A stretch of 62,545 bases of DNA, taken from the NCBI GenBank assembly GCA_022702935.2, contig JAKIML020000057.1:1-62545 (forward strand), read 5' to 3'. The position numbers were made by a program, and so were the translations under genes. Numbering within the stretch: the first letter of the stretch is position 1; each line of letters opens with the position of its first letter. A model generated the notes under the pieces. The model was not told where the DNA came from. It searched no databases and saw only the letters and a list, made by a program, of their open reading frames with translations. The DNA is from Bacillota bacterium (GTDB lineage Bacteria > Bacillota > Clostridia > DSM-8532). Positions 9,254 through 18,065 of the stretch are shown one piece after another.

Positions 9254-9796
9254 ATGCCAAGATTGCTTGACAAGTATAAAAAAGATGTAGTCCCGGCTAT
9301 GCAGGCGAAGTTTGGTTATTCAAGCGTCATGCAGATGCCTAAACTTGTTAAAGTAGTGCTCAATATGGGCGTTGGGGATGTAAAGGAAAACCCCAAGGCC
9401 ATTGAGAATGCAGCAAACGAAATGGCAGCCATTACTGGCCAGAAGGCAGTAATCACCAAGGCCAAGAAGTCTGTTGCAGCATTCAAGCTTCGTGAGGGCA
9501 TGAGCATTGGTTGTAAAACCACCCTTCGCGGCGAGAGAATGTATGAATTCGTTGATAAGCTCTTCAACGTTGCTCTTCCCAGAGTAAGAGACTTCAGAGG
9601 AATCAAAGCAGACTCCTTTGACGGACGCGGCAACTTCTCAATGGGTATAAAGGAACAGCTTATTTTCCCTGAAATCGACATCGAGAAGATTGATAAAGTA
9701 CGCGGTATGGATATCACTTTTGTTACAACTGCCAAGACCGATGAGGAAGCAAAGGAATTGCTTACACTTCTCGGTATGCCGTTTGCAAAGAGCTAA
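9254..9796 (+). CDS. rplE: 50S ribosomal protein L5
   Basis: 180 residues, normal. It binds 5S rRNA and contacts P-site tRNA. Motifs [17 protein letters not shown] and [11 protein letters not shown] are intact. AAGGAGG lies upstream. rpsN follows after 16 bases. Confidence 0.97.
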   Translation: MPRLLDKYKKDVVPAMQAKFGYSSVMQMPKLVKVVLNMGVGDVKENPKAIENAANEMAAITGQKAVITKAKKSVAAFKLREGMSIGCKTTLRGERMYEFVDKLFNVALPRVRDFRGIKADSFDGRGNFSMGIKEQLIFPEIDIEKIDKVRGMDITFVTTAKTDEEAKELLTLLGMPFAKS

Positions 9797-9812
9797 AGGA
9801 GGTTAGTCGATT

Positions 9813-9998
9813 ATGGCCAAGAAGTCCATGATTATCAAGCAGCAGAGAACACCTAAGTTCTCCACAAGATACTATAACCGCTGCAAGCTCTGCGGCAGAC
9901 CTCACGCATACATGAGGAAGTTCGGCATTTGCCGTCTTTGCTTCAGAGACTTAGCATACAAGGGTCAGATACCAGGTGTGAAGAAGGCCAGTTGGTAA
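9813..9998 (+). CDS. rpsN: 30S ribosomal protein S14, type Z (zinc form)
   Basis: 61 residues. Cysteines C24, C27, C40 and C43 form the zinc site of the short C+ form of S14 found in Firmicutes and Actinobacteria. AAAGGAGG lies upstream. A second, zinc-free paralogue, common as a zinc-limitation backup, is not in this window. Confidence 0.97.
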   Translation: MAKKSMIIKQQRTPKFSTRYYNRCKLCGRPHAYMRKFGICRLCFRDLAYKGQIPGVKKASW

Positions 9999-10023
9999 AA
10001 GTAGCGAAAGGAGGTCTGTTACA

Positions 10024-10422
10024 ATGCATGCAACCGACGTAATTGCGGATATGCTCACAAGAATAAGAAATGCCGCTAGTGCAAAGCATCAGACGGTGGA
10101 TATTCCTGCATCCAACCTTAAGAAGCAGATCGCAAAGATCCTTCTGGATGAGGGCTATATCAAGGATGTTGTTGAAATAGACGATAAAAAGCAGGGCATT
10201 ATCAGAATTACCCTGAAATATGTTGACAACAAAAAGAACATCATCACAGGCATTAAGAGAATCAGTAAGCCGGGCTTGAGGGTTTACGCTCATAAGGATG
10301 AGCTGCCCAAGGTTCTCGGCGGACTGGGCGTTGCCATTGTTTCCACATCCCAGGGTGTTATGACCGATAAGGAAGCAAGGAAGCGCGGCATCGGCGGAGA
10401 AGTTCTCGCCTTTGTTTGGTAA
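10024..10422 (+). CDS. rpsH: 30S ribosomal protein S8
   Basis: 132 residues. It starts [16 protein letters not shown] and has the C-terminal [12 protein letters not shown] rRNA-binding motif. In E. coli S8 also represses the spc operon by binding its mRNA. AAAGGAGG lies upstream. Confidence 0.97.
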   Translation: MHATDVIADMLTRIRNAASAKHQTVDIPASNLKKQIAKILLDEGYIKDVVEIDDKKQGIIRITLKYVDNKKNIITGIKRISKPGLRVYAHKDELPKVLGGLGVAIVSTSQGVMTDKEARKRGIGGEVLAFVW

Positions 10423-10450
10423 TATTCGCAGAATGTAAAAAGTTCTGAAA

Positions 10451-10468
10451 AGAGCAGCAAGCTGCTCT
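10451..10468 (+). other. hairpin in the rpsH-rplF spacer
   Basis: AGAGCAG (10451-10457) and CTGCTCT (10462-10468) pair perfectly around a CAAG tetraloop. No T run follows, so it is not a terminator. It sits just before the rplF ribosome binding site; processing or translational control are possible roles. Confidence 0.4.
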
Positions 10469-10494
10469 CAATCTAAGGACTGGAGGTTAACAAT

Positions 10495-11043
10495 ATGTCA
10501 CGTGTAGGAAGAATGCCAGTCGTAATTCCGGCTGGTGTGGATGTAAAGCTCGACGGTCATGATTTGACTGTTAAAGGCCCCAAAGGGACCTTAAGTGCTT
10601 CCTTCCACAAGAACATGACCATCACCAAGGAAGGCAATACCATCGTAGTTACTCGTCCCAATGACGAGAAGCTCAATCGTTCCCTTCATGGTCTGACCCG
10701 TGCACTTATCGCCAATATGGTAACCGGCGTCAGCCAGGGTTTTGAGAAGACTCTTGAAATCGTCGGTGTTGGTTATAGAGCACAGAAGCAAGGCAAAAAG
10801 CTTATCCTCACTCTTGGATACTCCCATCCTGTTGAGATGGAAGAGCCCCAGGGTATCACCATTGAGGTTCCCTCTCAGGATAAGATCGTTGTAAAGGGCG
10901 CCGACAAGCAGCTTGTTGGTGAAGTTGCCGCTCAGATTCGCGGCAAGCGTCCTCCTGAACCCTACAAGGGCAAGGGTATCAAATATGCTGGCGAGGTTAT
11001 CATCCGTAAGGAAGGTAAGACCGGCGGCAAGGGTAAAAAATAG
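10495..11043 (+). CDS. rplF: 50S ribosomal protein L6
   Basis: 182 residues, standard. Two repeated alpha/beta domains; the C-terminal family signature around [11 protein letters not shown] is intact. It lies near the factor-binding site of the 50S subunit. GGAGG is upstream of ATG 10495. Confidence 0.97.
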   Translation: MSRVGRMPVVIPAGVDVKLDGHDLTVKGPKGTLSASFHKNMTITKEGNTIVVTRPNDEKLNRSLHGLTRALIANMVTGVSQGFEKTLEIVGVGYRAQKQGKKLILTLGYSHPVEMEEPQGITIEVPSQDKIVVKGADKQLVGEVAAQIRGKRPPEPYKGKGIKYAGEVIIRKEGKTGGKGKK

Positions 11044-11061
11044 AGAGAGGAGTGAGTGTAG

Positions 11062-11430
11062 ATGATTAAGCGTATTGACAAGAATAAGATAAGACTCCGT
11101 AAGCATGCACGTGTACGCAAGAAGATTTCCGGAACCCCCGAGAAGCCCCGTCTGTGCGTGTTCAGGAGCGCAAAACACATATATGCCCAGATTATCGATG
11201 ATGTGAACAGCACCACTCTGGTTGCAGCATCCTCTCTGGATGAGGCTCTCAAGGGAAAGCTTAACTACACTGGCAACAAGGAAGCCGCCAGGGAAGTAGG
11301 AAAGCTTATCGGTACCAAGGCTCTTGAAAAAGGCATTAAACAGGTAGTGTTTGATAGAGGCGGCTACCTTTACCACGGAAGGATAAAGGAACTGGCAGAC
11401 GGAGCAAGAGAATCCGGTCTGGAATTCTAA
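11062..11430 (+). CDS. rplR: 50S ribosomal protein L18
   Basis: 122 residues. The basic N-terminus and [18 protein letters not shown] core bind 5S rRNA. The C-terminal [11 protein letters not shown] segment is conserved. AGAGAGGAG lies upstream. Confidence 0.97.
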   Translation: MIKRIDKNKIRLRKHARVRKKISGTPEKPRLCVFRSAKHIYAQIIDDVNSTTLVAASSLDEALKGKLNYTGNKEAAREVGKLIGTKALEKGIKQVVFDRGGYLYHGRIKELADGARESGLEF

Positions 11431-11461
11431 TCCGAACCCGAAGTTGAAGGAGGGGAACAAA

Positions 11462-11962
11462 TTGCAGAAAATTGATCCAAGTACACTGGACCTTAAAGAA
11501 AAGGTAGTAAATATCGGCCGCGTTACCAAGGTTGTTAAGGGCGGTAGAAATTTCAGATTCAGTGCTCTGGTTGTCATCGGTGACGAGAACGGACATGTGG
11601 GCGTTGGCAGCGGCAAGGCTGCTGAAATTCCCGATGCTATCCGCAAGGGTATCGAGGATGCCAAGAAGAATCTCATCTATATTCCTCTTGTTGGCAGCAC
11701 CATACCCCATGAAGCCATGGGCGAATTCGGAGCTGGTAAGGTATTGCTCAAGCCTGCTAAGGAAGGTACCGGTGTTATTGCCGGCGGTCCTGTAAGAGCG
11801 GGTCTCGAGCTGGCCGGTATTCATGATATCTATACAAAGTCTCTGGGCTCCAACAACCCCACAAACATGGTTCGCGCAACCATGGACGGGTTGGCACAGT
11901 TGAGAACTCCGGAGCAGATTGCTAAGCTGAGAGGCAAGAGCGTGGAGGAAATCCTAGGATAG
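11462..11962 (+). CDS. rpsE: 30S ribosomal protein S5
   Basis: 166 residues. It has the double-stranded-RNA-binding fold ([14 protein letters not shown]) and the [10 protein letters not shown] segment, and acts in decoding accuracy. The start is TTG 11462. An earlier in-frame TTG at 11444 lies at the edge of the AAGGAGGGG ribosome binding site (11448-11456) and cannot be the start. Confidence 0.96.
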   Translation: MQKIDPSTLDLKEKVVNIGRVTKVVKGGRNFRFSALVVIGDENGHVGVGSGKAAEIPDAIRKGIEDAKKNLIYIPLVGSTIPHEAMGEFGAGKVLLKPAKEGTGVIAGGPVRAGLELAGIHDIYTKSLGSNNPTNMVRATMDGLAQLRTPEQIAKLRGKSVEEILG

Positions 11963-11975
11963 GAGGTAGCTTTCA

Positions 11976-12155
11976 ATGGGCAATTTGAGAATTACTCTGA
12001 AAAAGAGTACTATTAAATGCAAGGAAGATCAGAAGGCTACGGTGGCCGCTCTTGGTCTTCGCAAAATCGGGCAGACTGTTGAACAGAAGGATAATGCCCA
12101 GATTCGTGGTATGATAAACAAAGTATCCCACCTTGTACAGGTCGAAGAAATATAA
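11976..12155 (+). CDS. rpmD: 50S ribosomal protein L30
   Basis: A 59-residue protein read directly from the sequence: it begins [11 protein letters not shown] and contains [10 protein letters not shown], the L30 core. AGGAGG (11961-11966) lies 9 bases before ATG 11976. Its place between rpsE and rplO is the canonical one. The 3' end is 16 bases before the rplO start. Confidence 0.95.
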   Translation: MGNLRITLKKSTIKCKEDQKATVAALGLRKIGQTVEQKDNAQIRGMINKVSHLVQVEEI

Positions 12156-12171
12156 AAAGGAGGTGCAGCCA

Positions 12172-12612
12172 GTGAACCTGTTTGAATTAAAGCCTGGAGC
12201 ACCCAAGCAGGCTCCAAAACGCAAGGGTAGAGGTCACGGTTCCGGTAACGGTAAAACCGCAGGCAAGGGTCACAAGGGCCAGAATGCAAGAGCAGGCGGC
12301 GGCGTAAGACCCGGTTTTGAAGGCGGACAGATGCCCCTCTTCAGAAGAATACCCAAGAGAGGCTTCAACAACTTCGAGTTTAAGAAGGTTTACACCGAAG
12401 TGAAGCTCTCGGATCTTGAAAGATTTGAAAACGGAACAGAGGTTACCGCCGAGCTCCTTAAGGAAGCCGGTGTTATCAAGAAGATTAACGACGGAATTGT
12501 TGTTCTCGGAAATGGAAACTTCACCAAGAAGCTTACTGTGAAAGCAGCAAGGTTCACCAAGACAGCTTCCGAGAAGATCGAAGCTTTAGGAGGAAAGGCT
12601 GAGGTGATATAA
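12172..12612 (+). CDS. rplO: 50S ribosomal protein L15
   Basis: 146 residues. It starts M-N-L-F-E-L-K-P-G, then has the glycine-rich [14 protein letters not shown] basic tail that threads into 23S rRNA. GTG 12172 follows AAGGAGG. The upstream in-frame ATG at 12133 lies inside rpmD and lacks a suitable ribosome binding site. secY begins one base after the stop. Confidence 0.96.
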   Translation: MNLFELKPGAPKQAPKRKGRGHGSGNGKTAGKGHKGQNARAGGGVRPGFEGGQMPLFRRIPKRGFNNFEFKKVYTEVKLSDLERFENGTEVTAELLKEAGVIKKINDGIVVLGNGNFTKKLTVKAARFTKTASEKIEALGGKAEVI

Positions 12613-12613
12613 G

Positions 12614-13906
12614 ATGGAGAGTATTCTCACTCCATTTAAGAGTGCCTGGAAGATCCCCGACTTAAGAAAAAAGCTCCTGATGACCTTTCTTCTTTTGTTG
12701 GTGTACCGAGTAGGTGTCTACATCCCCATTCCCGGTATCAATAGGGAAGTCCTGGCTCAAATGGTTGGCAACCAGGCCGGTCTTTTCGGCTTTATGAACC
12801 TCATTGGCGGCGGAGCGTTTTCCAAAGCAAGTATTTTTGCCATGTCCATTACCCCTTATGTTAATGCTTCGATTATTATGCAGCTTCTCACCATTGCCAT
12901 TCCTGCATTGGAAAGAATGCAGAAGGAAGGTGAGGAGGGCAGAAAGAAGCTGGCCCAGTGGATTCGTTACGGAACAGTTATTCTCGGCTTTTTGCAGGCG
13001 ACCTTCACCTATATTGGTTTCAGAAGCGCCATCACAAAGCCCGGCGTACTTTCCTTCCTGACTGTTACCTTCGCACTGACCGCCGGTACAGCCTTTATCA
13101 TGTGGCTCGGCGAGCAGATGAACGAGTATGGTATTGGAAACGGTATCTCACTGATTATCTTTGTTAACATTATTTCCAATGGTCCCGCTGCATTCAACGC
13201 TCTCGTATCTATTATCAAGAGCTATTCCATGCAGGGACAGCTTGCAGTAGGTGTATTGATTGTATTGGCTATTGTATTGGTCTTCGTGGTTATGGTTGCC
13301 TTTGTTATCTTTGTCACCCAGGCTGAAAGAAGAGTTCCCGTACAATATGCCAAGCGTGTTGTGGGCAGAAAGATGTATGGCGGACAGAGCACCCACATTC
13401 CCATCAAGGTTAATGTGGCCGGCGTTGTTCCTGTAATCTTCGCCCTTTCCATTACCTCCTTTGCCCCCACGCTCATTGGTCTTATTGCACCTAATACCAA
13501 CAACAAGTTCTTGCTCGGATTAGCCAACTTCAGCAGCAATCCGCTGTATATGCTGATCCTTGCAGTATTGGTGCTGTTCTTCACCTTCTTCTATACCGTT
13601 ATGGTATTTAATCCGGTGGAGTTGGCCAACAATATCCGTAAGAACGGTGGATTCATTCCTGGTATTCGTCCCGGCAAGCCCACCAGTGACTATATCACCA
13701 AGGTACTGAATCGTGTAACATGGTTTGGCGCATTCTTCCTGGCACTGGTTACGGTTCTTCCCATGCTGTTGGAGATGATTACCGGTATCAGAAACATGTG
13801 GTTCGGCGGAACATCCCTGATCATTATGGTCGGTGTTGCACTGGATACCATGAAGCAGATTGAATCCCAGTTGATGATGAGACATTATAAGGGATTCCTT
13901 GAATAA
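12614..13906 (+). CDS. secY: protein translocase subunit SecY
   Basis: 430 residues with ten predicted membrane helices; forms the SecYEG channel for export and membrane insertion. The family signature V-Y-R-V-G-V-Y-I-P-I-P-G-I-N lies in the first helix and plug region. The cytoplasmic loop with P-V-Q-Y-A-K-R and the segment I-R-P-G-K-P-T are present. It is joined to rplO with a one-base gap and followed by a large hairpin, so part of the transcription may stop here. Confidence 0.97.
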   Translation: MESILTPFKSAWKIPDLRKKLLMTFLLLLVYRVGVYIPIPGINREVLAQMVGNQAGLFGFMNLIGGGAFSKASIFAMSITPYVNASIIMQLLTIAIPALERMQKEGEEGRKKLAQWIRYGTVILGFLQATFTYIGFRSAITKPGVLSFLTVTFALTAGTAFIMWLGEQMNEYGIGNGISLIIFVNIISNGPAAFNALVSIIKSYSMQGQLAVGVLIVLAIVLVFVVMVAFVIFVTQAERRVPVQYAKRVVGRKMYGGQSTHIPIKVNVAGVVPVIFALSITSFAPTLIGLIAPNTNNKFLLGLANFSSNPLYMLILAVLVLFFTFFYTVMVFNPVELANNIRKNGGFIPGIRPGKPTSDYITKVLNRVTWFGAFFLALVTVLPMLLEMITGIRNMWFGGTSLIIMVGVALDTMKQIESQLMMRHYKGFLE

Positions 13907-13917
13907 GGAAACTTTAC

Positions 13918-13988
13918 GGTACCAAAGGCGGATGAGCATGGTCCCATCCGCTTTTCGTACCCTATTTCATGCCCGCAGCTATTGCGGG
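13918..13988 (+). promoter_or_regulatory. tandem hairpins between secY and adk
   Basis: The first is a long stem: GGTAC (13918-13922) with GTACC (13957-13961), continuing inward as AAAGGCGGATG (13924-13934) with CATCCGCTTTT (13945-13955), with one C-C mismatch and one G-U pair. A second small hairpin CCCGCA (13972-13977)/TGCGGG (13983-13988) follows. Four T residues end the first inner stem. It could be a partial terminator or processing site separating spc from adk-map-infA. Confidence 0.45.
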
Positions 13989-14063
13989 GAATAACGCATT
14001 GAAGCATGACAGAGTGTCCGAGACGATTAAATGTGCTACAAATGATATAAAGGTCGTGACAGG

Positions 14064-14708
14064 ATGAGAATGATATTATTAGGGCCTCCGGGAGCCGGAA
14101 AGGGAACCCAGGCAGCCATTCTTTCTCAAACATTGAAGATACCTCATATTTCAACAGGCGATATTTTCAGAGCCAATATTAAAAGCGGAACTGAGCTGGG
14201 CGTTATTGCCAAGCGTTATATAGATGAAGGAAAACTCGTTCCCGATGATATCACCATAGGCATCGTGGAGGACAGACTGAAGAGTGACGACTGTATCAAC
14301 GGGTTCATTATGGATGGTTTTCCCAGAACCATTCCGCAGGCCGAGATGTTTGATCAAATGCTTGATAAACATCAGAAGGCTGTTGAACTGGTTGTGAATA
14401 TACAGGTTCCGGATGAGGCCATTATCAAGCGCATGTCCGGAAGGAGAATGTGTGCTTGCGGGCGTACATACCATGTAGAGAACAATCCGCCTCAGAAGGA
14501 AGGTCTTTGTGATACCTGCGGCGGCACGCTTTATATAAGGGATGACGACCGGGAAGAGACGGTCATAGAGAGGCTAAAGACATACCATCAGCAAACCAGT
14601 CCTCTGGTTGCGTATTATGAGGCCAAAAAGCTGGTCCTGAATGTGGATGGTATGAAACCTATAGATGAAACCACCAAGGAAATTTTAACGGCTATTGAGA
14701 AGAAATGA
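14064..14708 (+). CDS. adk: adenylate kinase, zinc-lid form
   Basis: 214 residues. Converts AMP + ATP to 2 ADP. The P-loop is G-P-P-G-A-G-K-G-T (7-15); the AMP-binding T-G-D-I-F-R and D-G-F-P-R-T motifs follow. The long lid carries C130, C132, C149 and C152. Gram-positive enzymes usually have two C-x2-C pairs; here the first pair has only one residue between the cysteines (C-A-C). Zinc binding is still likely but the geometry is unusual. Placement after secY is canonical. Confidence 0.96.
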   Translation: MRMILLGPPGAGKGTQAAILSQTLKIPHISTGDIFRANIKSGTELGVIAKRYIDEGKLVPDDITIGIVEDRLKSDDCINGFIMDGFPRTIPQAEMFDQMLDKHQKAVELVVNIQVPDEAIIKRMSGRRMCACGRTYHVENNPPQKEGLCDTCGGTLYIRDDDREETVIERLKTYHQQTSPLVAYYEAKKLVLNVDGMKPIDETTKEILTAIEKK

Positions 14709-14723
14709 TAATGGGGCTTTAGG

Positions 14724-15491
14724 ATGATTGTGGTAAAATCGCAGCGTGAACTGGATAAGATGAGAAAGGCCGGAGAGATTGTGGCCCGTGTTCATCAGAA
14801 GATGGCTGAAATTATTGCGCCGGGCATTACTACTCTGGAGCTTGACCGTGTCGCTGAGGAAATTATCAGAAAAGCCGGAGCAATTCCTTCCTTTAAGGGT
14901 GTTCCCTGTGCCTATGGCGGAAAGGATTTTCCGGGTTCCATCTGCGCCTCCATTAATCATGTGGTCATCCATGGTATTCCTGATAACACCGTTCTTAAGG
15001 AAGGGGACATTATCAGCATCGATACGGGAGCCATACTGGATGGCTTTCATGGTGATGCGGCAAGGACCTATCCGGTGGGCAAGGTGTCCGAGGAGGCCAG
15101 GAATCTTATCTATCATACCGAGGAAGCTTTTAACCTGGGTATGGCTCAGGCGGTGGAGGGAAACCGGATTCGGGATATCTCCCTTACAGTGCAGCAATAT
15201 GTAGAGAGCAAGGGCTATTCGGTGGTCAGAGATTTTGTGGGTCACGGCATTGGTACCGAGATGCATGAAGAGCCCCAGATACCTAACTATGTCACCCGGG
15301 AAAAAGGGGTCAGGCTCAGCAATGGAATGACCCTTGCCATTGAACCCATGGTGAATATAGGGACCTGGAGAGTGAAGGTGCTGGAGGATCGCTGGACAGT
15401 GGTCACATTGGACGGCAAGCTGTCGGCTCATCACGAGAACACTATAGCGGTTATGCCAAATGGTCCGGAAATATTGACCAGATTATATTAA
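14724..15491 (+). CDS. map: methionine aminopeptidase, type I
   Basis: 255 residues. Removes initiator methionine from new proteins. The pita-bread fold metal ligands are visible in S-I-D-T-G-A, G-D-A-A-R-T, V-G-H-G-I-G and A-I-E-P-M-V, with a last Glu near H-E-N-T. The gene follows adk by 15 bases, as in B. subtilis. Confidence 0.96.
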   Translation: MIVVKSQRELDKMRKAGEIVARVHQKMAEIIAPGITTLELDRVAEEIIRKAGAIPSFKGVPCAYGGKDFPGSICASINHVVIHGIPDNTVLKEGDIISIDTGAILDGFHGDAARTYPVGKVSEEARNLIYHTEEAFNLGMAQAVEGNRIRDISLTVQQYVESKGYSVVRDFVGHGIGTEMHEEPQIPNYVTREKGVRLSNGMTLAIEPMVNIGTWRVKVLEDRWTVVTLDGKLSAHHENTIAVMPNGPEILTRLY

Positions 15492-15515
15492 AATTCACGA
15501 AAAAAGATAAGAATC

Positions 15516-15544
15516 TTGAAAAAGAGCGGATTTTATTATAGAAT
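15516..15544 (+). promoter_or_regulatory. candidate promoter for the KOW-infA-rpmJ segment
   Basis: TTGAAA (15516-15521), a 17-base spacer and TAGAAT (15539-15544) lie in the 178-base gap after map. It would supply extra transcription for the KOW gene, infA and the alpha genes. Confidence 0.45.
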
Positions 15545-15669
15545 ATATACTTGGCGCGGTTAAGCCTTCTTTTTCTTGTGCTTTTAGTTTGTTTTAAAGA
15601 TAAGTGAAGCCGTTTGGATTTAATTTATCTTGGAACATGAATATGAAAACAATAAAAGGGGAAAATTGC

Positions 15670-15963
15670 TTGGATAACATCATTGGACGTTATGTCTGGT
15701 CCAACGCAGGCCGTGACAAGGATCGGTTATTTGTTATCGTCGGTATTGTGGATGACAATCATGTGCTTGTGGCCGATGGTGACTTAAGACGTATCGATAA
15801 CCCGAAAAAGAAGAAACTCAAGCACCTTAGGATAACCCAAAAGGTTGCAGCGGAGATATCCCAAGCGGCTTCTTTGAAGAAGATAACCGATAAGGATCTT
15901 CAGGATGCTGTTTTAAGATATAAGCATGAACTTACAACCGTAAACGGAAGCGAGGAGGTATAA
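15670..15963 (+). CDS. KOW-domain RNA-binding protein (L14e-like)
   Basis: 97 residues. The N-terminal half (I-I-G-R-Y-V-W-S-N-A-G-R-D-K-D, then V-D-D-N-H-V-L-V-A-D-G) is a KOW/SH3-like fold resembling archaeal L14e; the second half is helical and basic. It is often found before infA in Clostridia, and a ribosome-associated role is inferred only. TTG 15670 with AAAAGGGG (15654-15661) upstream is the best start; a longer frame from GTG 15604 lacks a ribosome binding site. Three bases separate it from infA. Confidence 0.8.
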   Translation: MDNIIGRYVWSNAGRDKDRLFVIVGIVDDNHVLVADGDLRRIDNPKKKKLKHLRITQKVAAEISQAASLKKITDKDLQDAVLRYKHELTTVNGSEEV

Positions 15964-15966
15964 ATT

Positions 15967-16185
15967 TTGTCAAAGGAAGATGTCATTGAATTAGAAGGTA
16001 CAGTATTGGAAGCTCTTCCTAATGCGAATTTCAGAGTGCAGCTTGAGAACGGACATATCATACTCGCCCATATATCGGGTAAGCTCAGAATGAATTACAT
16101 CCGCATCCTTCCCGGCGATAAGGTAACCGTTGAAATGTCAACCTATGACCTTTCTCGCGGTCGCATCACGTGGAGAGGTAAGTAA
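15967..16185 (+). CDS. infA: translation initiation factor IF-1
   Basis: 72 residues, exact family length. OB-fold protein that blocks the A site during initiation. Motifs [16 protein letters not shown] and [10 protein letters not shown] are intact. It starts at TTG 15967 with GAGGAGGT (15951-15958) upstream. Confidence 0.97.
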   Translation: MSKEDVIELEGTVLEALPNANFRVQLENGHIILAHISGKLRMNYIRILPGDKVTVEMSTYDLSRGRITWRGK

Positions 16186-16215
16186 ATAGCCATAAAGGAC
16201 AGGAGGGTCAAGAAC

Positions 16216-16329
16216 ATGAAGGTAAAGCCATCAGTTAAGAAAATCTGTGAAAAGTGCAAGATCATCCGCAGAAAAGGCCGTGTTATGGTTATCTGCATGA
16301 ATCCTAAGCACAAGCAAAGACAGGGTTAA
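16216..16329 (+). CDS. rpmJ: 50S ribosomal protein L36
   Basis: 37 residues read from the sequence, starting [11 protein letters not shown]. Zinc ligands C11, C14, C27 and H32 make this the C+ form. AGGAGGG lies 8 bases before ATG 16216. It is the last gene before a 236-base spacer and rpsM. Confidence 0.96.
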   Translation: MKVKPSVKKICEKCKIIRRKGRVMVICMNPKHKQRQG

Positions 16330-16346
16330 TAGAGGCATGTGCCCAT

Positions 16347-16420
16347 GCACCGACGGCCTCAGAGGATATGAAGTAGATGTGCAACCGGCGGTTTAGTCTG
16401 CCGGTTGCCTTAATCGGTGC
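16347..16420 (+). promoter_or_regulatory. structured RNA candidate between rpmJ and rpsM
   Basis: GCACCGA (16347-16353) pairs with TCGGTGC (16414-16420), enclosing a strong inner hairpin GCAACCGGC (16381-16389)/GCCGGTTGC (16400-16408). No poly-T follows the inner stem. It lies where the alpha-operon leader would be, a place that in E. coli binds S4 to repress rpsM-rpsK-rpsD. Similarity to that pseudoknot has not been shown. Confidence 0.45.
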
Positions 16421-16443
16421 TGTTGATGAATGATAATAATTTT

Positions 16444-16492
16444 CCATAAGCGGCTGGCCTTTAAAGGGGAATACCTTTAAAGGATTTTATGG
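16444..16492 (+). repeat. twin CCTTTAAAGG palindromes inside a larger inverted repeat
   Basis: The 10-bp palindrome CCTTTAAAGG occurs at 16458-16467 and 16474-16483. The flanks CCATAA (16444-16449) and TTATGG (16487-16492) are complementary, so the whole can fold as one long hairpin. A T-rich tail (TTTTT at 16496-16500) follows, so it may be a terminator or attenuator before rpsM. Confidence 0.45.
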
Positions 16493-16565
16493 AGATTTTT
16501 ATATATATCTTTTTGTAAAATGATCAAAAACACGGTTACACAAATACCATCGGAGGTGTAGTAAT

Positions 16566-16934
16566 TTGGCTCGTATTGCAGGTGTTGACTTGCCGAGAGA
16601 AAAAAGGGTAGAAATTGGCCTTACGTATATCTTCGGGATAGGAAGAACCCGTTCCAATGAGATTTTGGCTAAGACGGGTATCAACCCCGATACACGCGTA
16701 CGTGATCTTACAGATGATGAGATCGCAAAGCTCCGTGACACAATTGAAAAGACATACACAGTGGAAGGCGACCTCAGAAGAGAGATTGCACTTAATATAA
16801 AGCGCCTTGTTGAAATAAGGTGTTATCGCGGTATCCGGCATAGAATGGGTCTGCCGGTTCGTGGTCAGAGGACCAAGACCAACGCAAGAACGCGTAAGGG
16901 ACCCAGAAAGACTATTGCCAACAAGAAGAAGTAA
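16566..16934 (+). CDS. rpsM: 30S ribosomal protein S13
   Basis: 122 residues, starting at TTG 16566 ([10 protein letters not shown]) with CGGAGGTG upstream. The helix-two-turn-helix core T-Y-I-F-G-I-G-R-T and the basic C-terminal tail ([14 protein letters not shown]) that reaches the P site are conserved. It heads the alpha genes after the long spacer. Confidence 0.97.
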   Translation: MARIAGVDLPREKRVEIGLTYIFGIGRTRSNEILAKTGINPDTRVRDLTDDEIAKLRDTIEKTYTVEGDLRREIALNIKRLVEIRCYRGIRHRMGLPVRGQRTKTNARTRKGPRKTIANKKK

Positions 16935-16953
16935 TCGGGAGGTCGATCGATAA

Positions 16954-17352
16954 ATGGCAGCAGCTAAAGTTGTTAGAAGATCAAGGAAGAAGAAGGAAAA
17001 GAAGAATATTGAACGTGGCGCTGCCCACATCCGTTCTTCCTTTAACAATACCATCGTTACCATTACCGACGTACAGGGCAACGCTATTTCATGGGCGAGC
17101 TCCGGCGGACTTGGTTTCAGAGGTTCCAAGAAGAGCACTCCTTTTGCCGCTCAGCAGGCTGCTGAGACTGCCGCAAAGGCTGCTATGGAACATGGACTTA
17201 AAACCGTGTCGGTATATGTGAAGGGCCCAGGAGCCGGGCGTGAAGCGGCTATCCGTGCACTCCAGGCGGCTGGACTTGAGGTTAATCTGATTAAAGATGT
17301 AACCCCCATTCCACACAACGGTTGCAGACCGCCTAAGAGAAGAAGAGTTTAA
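16954..17352 (+). CDS. rpsK: 30S ribosomal protein S11
   Basis: 132 residues. Platform protein near the Shine-Dalgarno/anti-Shine-Dalgarno helix. Motifs [15 protein letters not shown] and [11 protein letters not shown] at the C-terminus are intact. GGGAGG lies upstream; 19 bases after rpsM. Confidence 0.97.
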   Translation: MAAAKVVRRSRKKKEKKNIERGAAHIRSSFNNTIVTITDVQGNAISWASSGGLGFRGSKKSTPFAAQQAAETAAKAAMEHGLKTVSVYVKGPGAGREAAIRALQAAGLEVNLIKDVTPIPHNGCRPPKRRRV

Positions 17353-17369
17353 TGGAGGTGTAAGGTACA

Positions 17370-17996
17370 ATGGCTAGATATACAGATGCATCTTGCAAGC
17401 TCTGTCGTCGAGAGGGACAAAAACTCTTTTTGAAGGGCGAGAGATGTTATTCCAATAAATGTGCTGTGGGCAGAAGACCCTATGCACCAGGTCAGCATGG
17501 CGCACAGAAAAAGAAGTTATCCGAATATGGTATTCAGCTTCGTGAAAAGCAGAAGGCCAAGAGATTCTATGGTATCCTGGAAAGCCAGTTCAGAAAGTAC
17601 TTTGAAATGGCAAACCGCAAGAAGGGTATCACCGGTGAAAACCTTCTCCAGCTTCTTGAATCCAGACTGGATAATGTAGTTTACAGACTTGGCTTTGGTA
17701 CAACCCGTGCCGAGGCTCGTCAGCTTGTAACCCACGGACATTTCGAAGTGAATGGGAAAAGATTGAATATTCCCTCCTACCTTGTAAAAGTTGGCGATAC
17801 TATTAATGTCAGCGAAAAGGGTAGAAAGTCCGTTCGTTTTAAGGAAATTCTCGATGTTACCGGCTCCAAGGTTGTTCCCAAGTGGCTTGAGGTAGATCAG
17901 GAAAACCTCAAGGGTAAGGTAGTGGCTTTACCCGCCAGAGAGGATATCGATCTCAATGTTCAGGAACACCTCATCGTTGAGTTGTACTCCAAGTAA
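17370..17996 (+). CDS. rpsD: 30S ribosomal protein S4 (zinc form)
   Basis: 208 residues. Primary 16S rRNA-binding protein. The N-terminus carries C9, C12, C26 and C31, the zinc-binding C+ version. The S4 domain ([21 protein letters not shown]) is conserved. Its presence inside the alpha operon differs from B. subtilis, where rpsD is elsewhere, and allows S4 autoregulation through the rpsM leader. Confidence 0.97.
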   Translation: MARYTDASCKLCRREGQKLFLKGERCYSNKCAVGRRPYAPGQHGAQKKKLSEYGIQLREKQKAKRFYGILESQFRKYFEMANRKKGITGENLLQLLESRLDNVVYRLGFGTTRAEARQLVTHGHFEVNGKRLNIPSYLVKVGDTINVSEKGRKSVRFKEILDVTGSKVVPKWLEVDQENLKGKVVALPAREDIDLNVQEHLIVELYSK

Positions 17997-18065
17997 TCCA
18001 ACCACGGAGTTAATAACACGAATTCTATTACCCTCATACTAAATTAACCCAAGGAGGGTTGACTG

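Noticed and set aside
10591-11676. 361-codon minus-strand frame across rplF, rplR and rpsE
   Set aside because: It crosses three certain genes on the other strand and matches no family.
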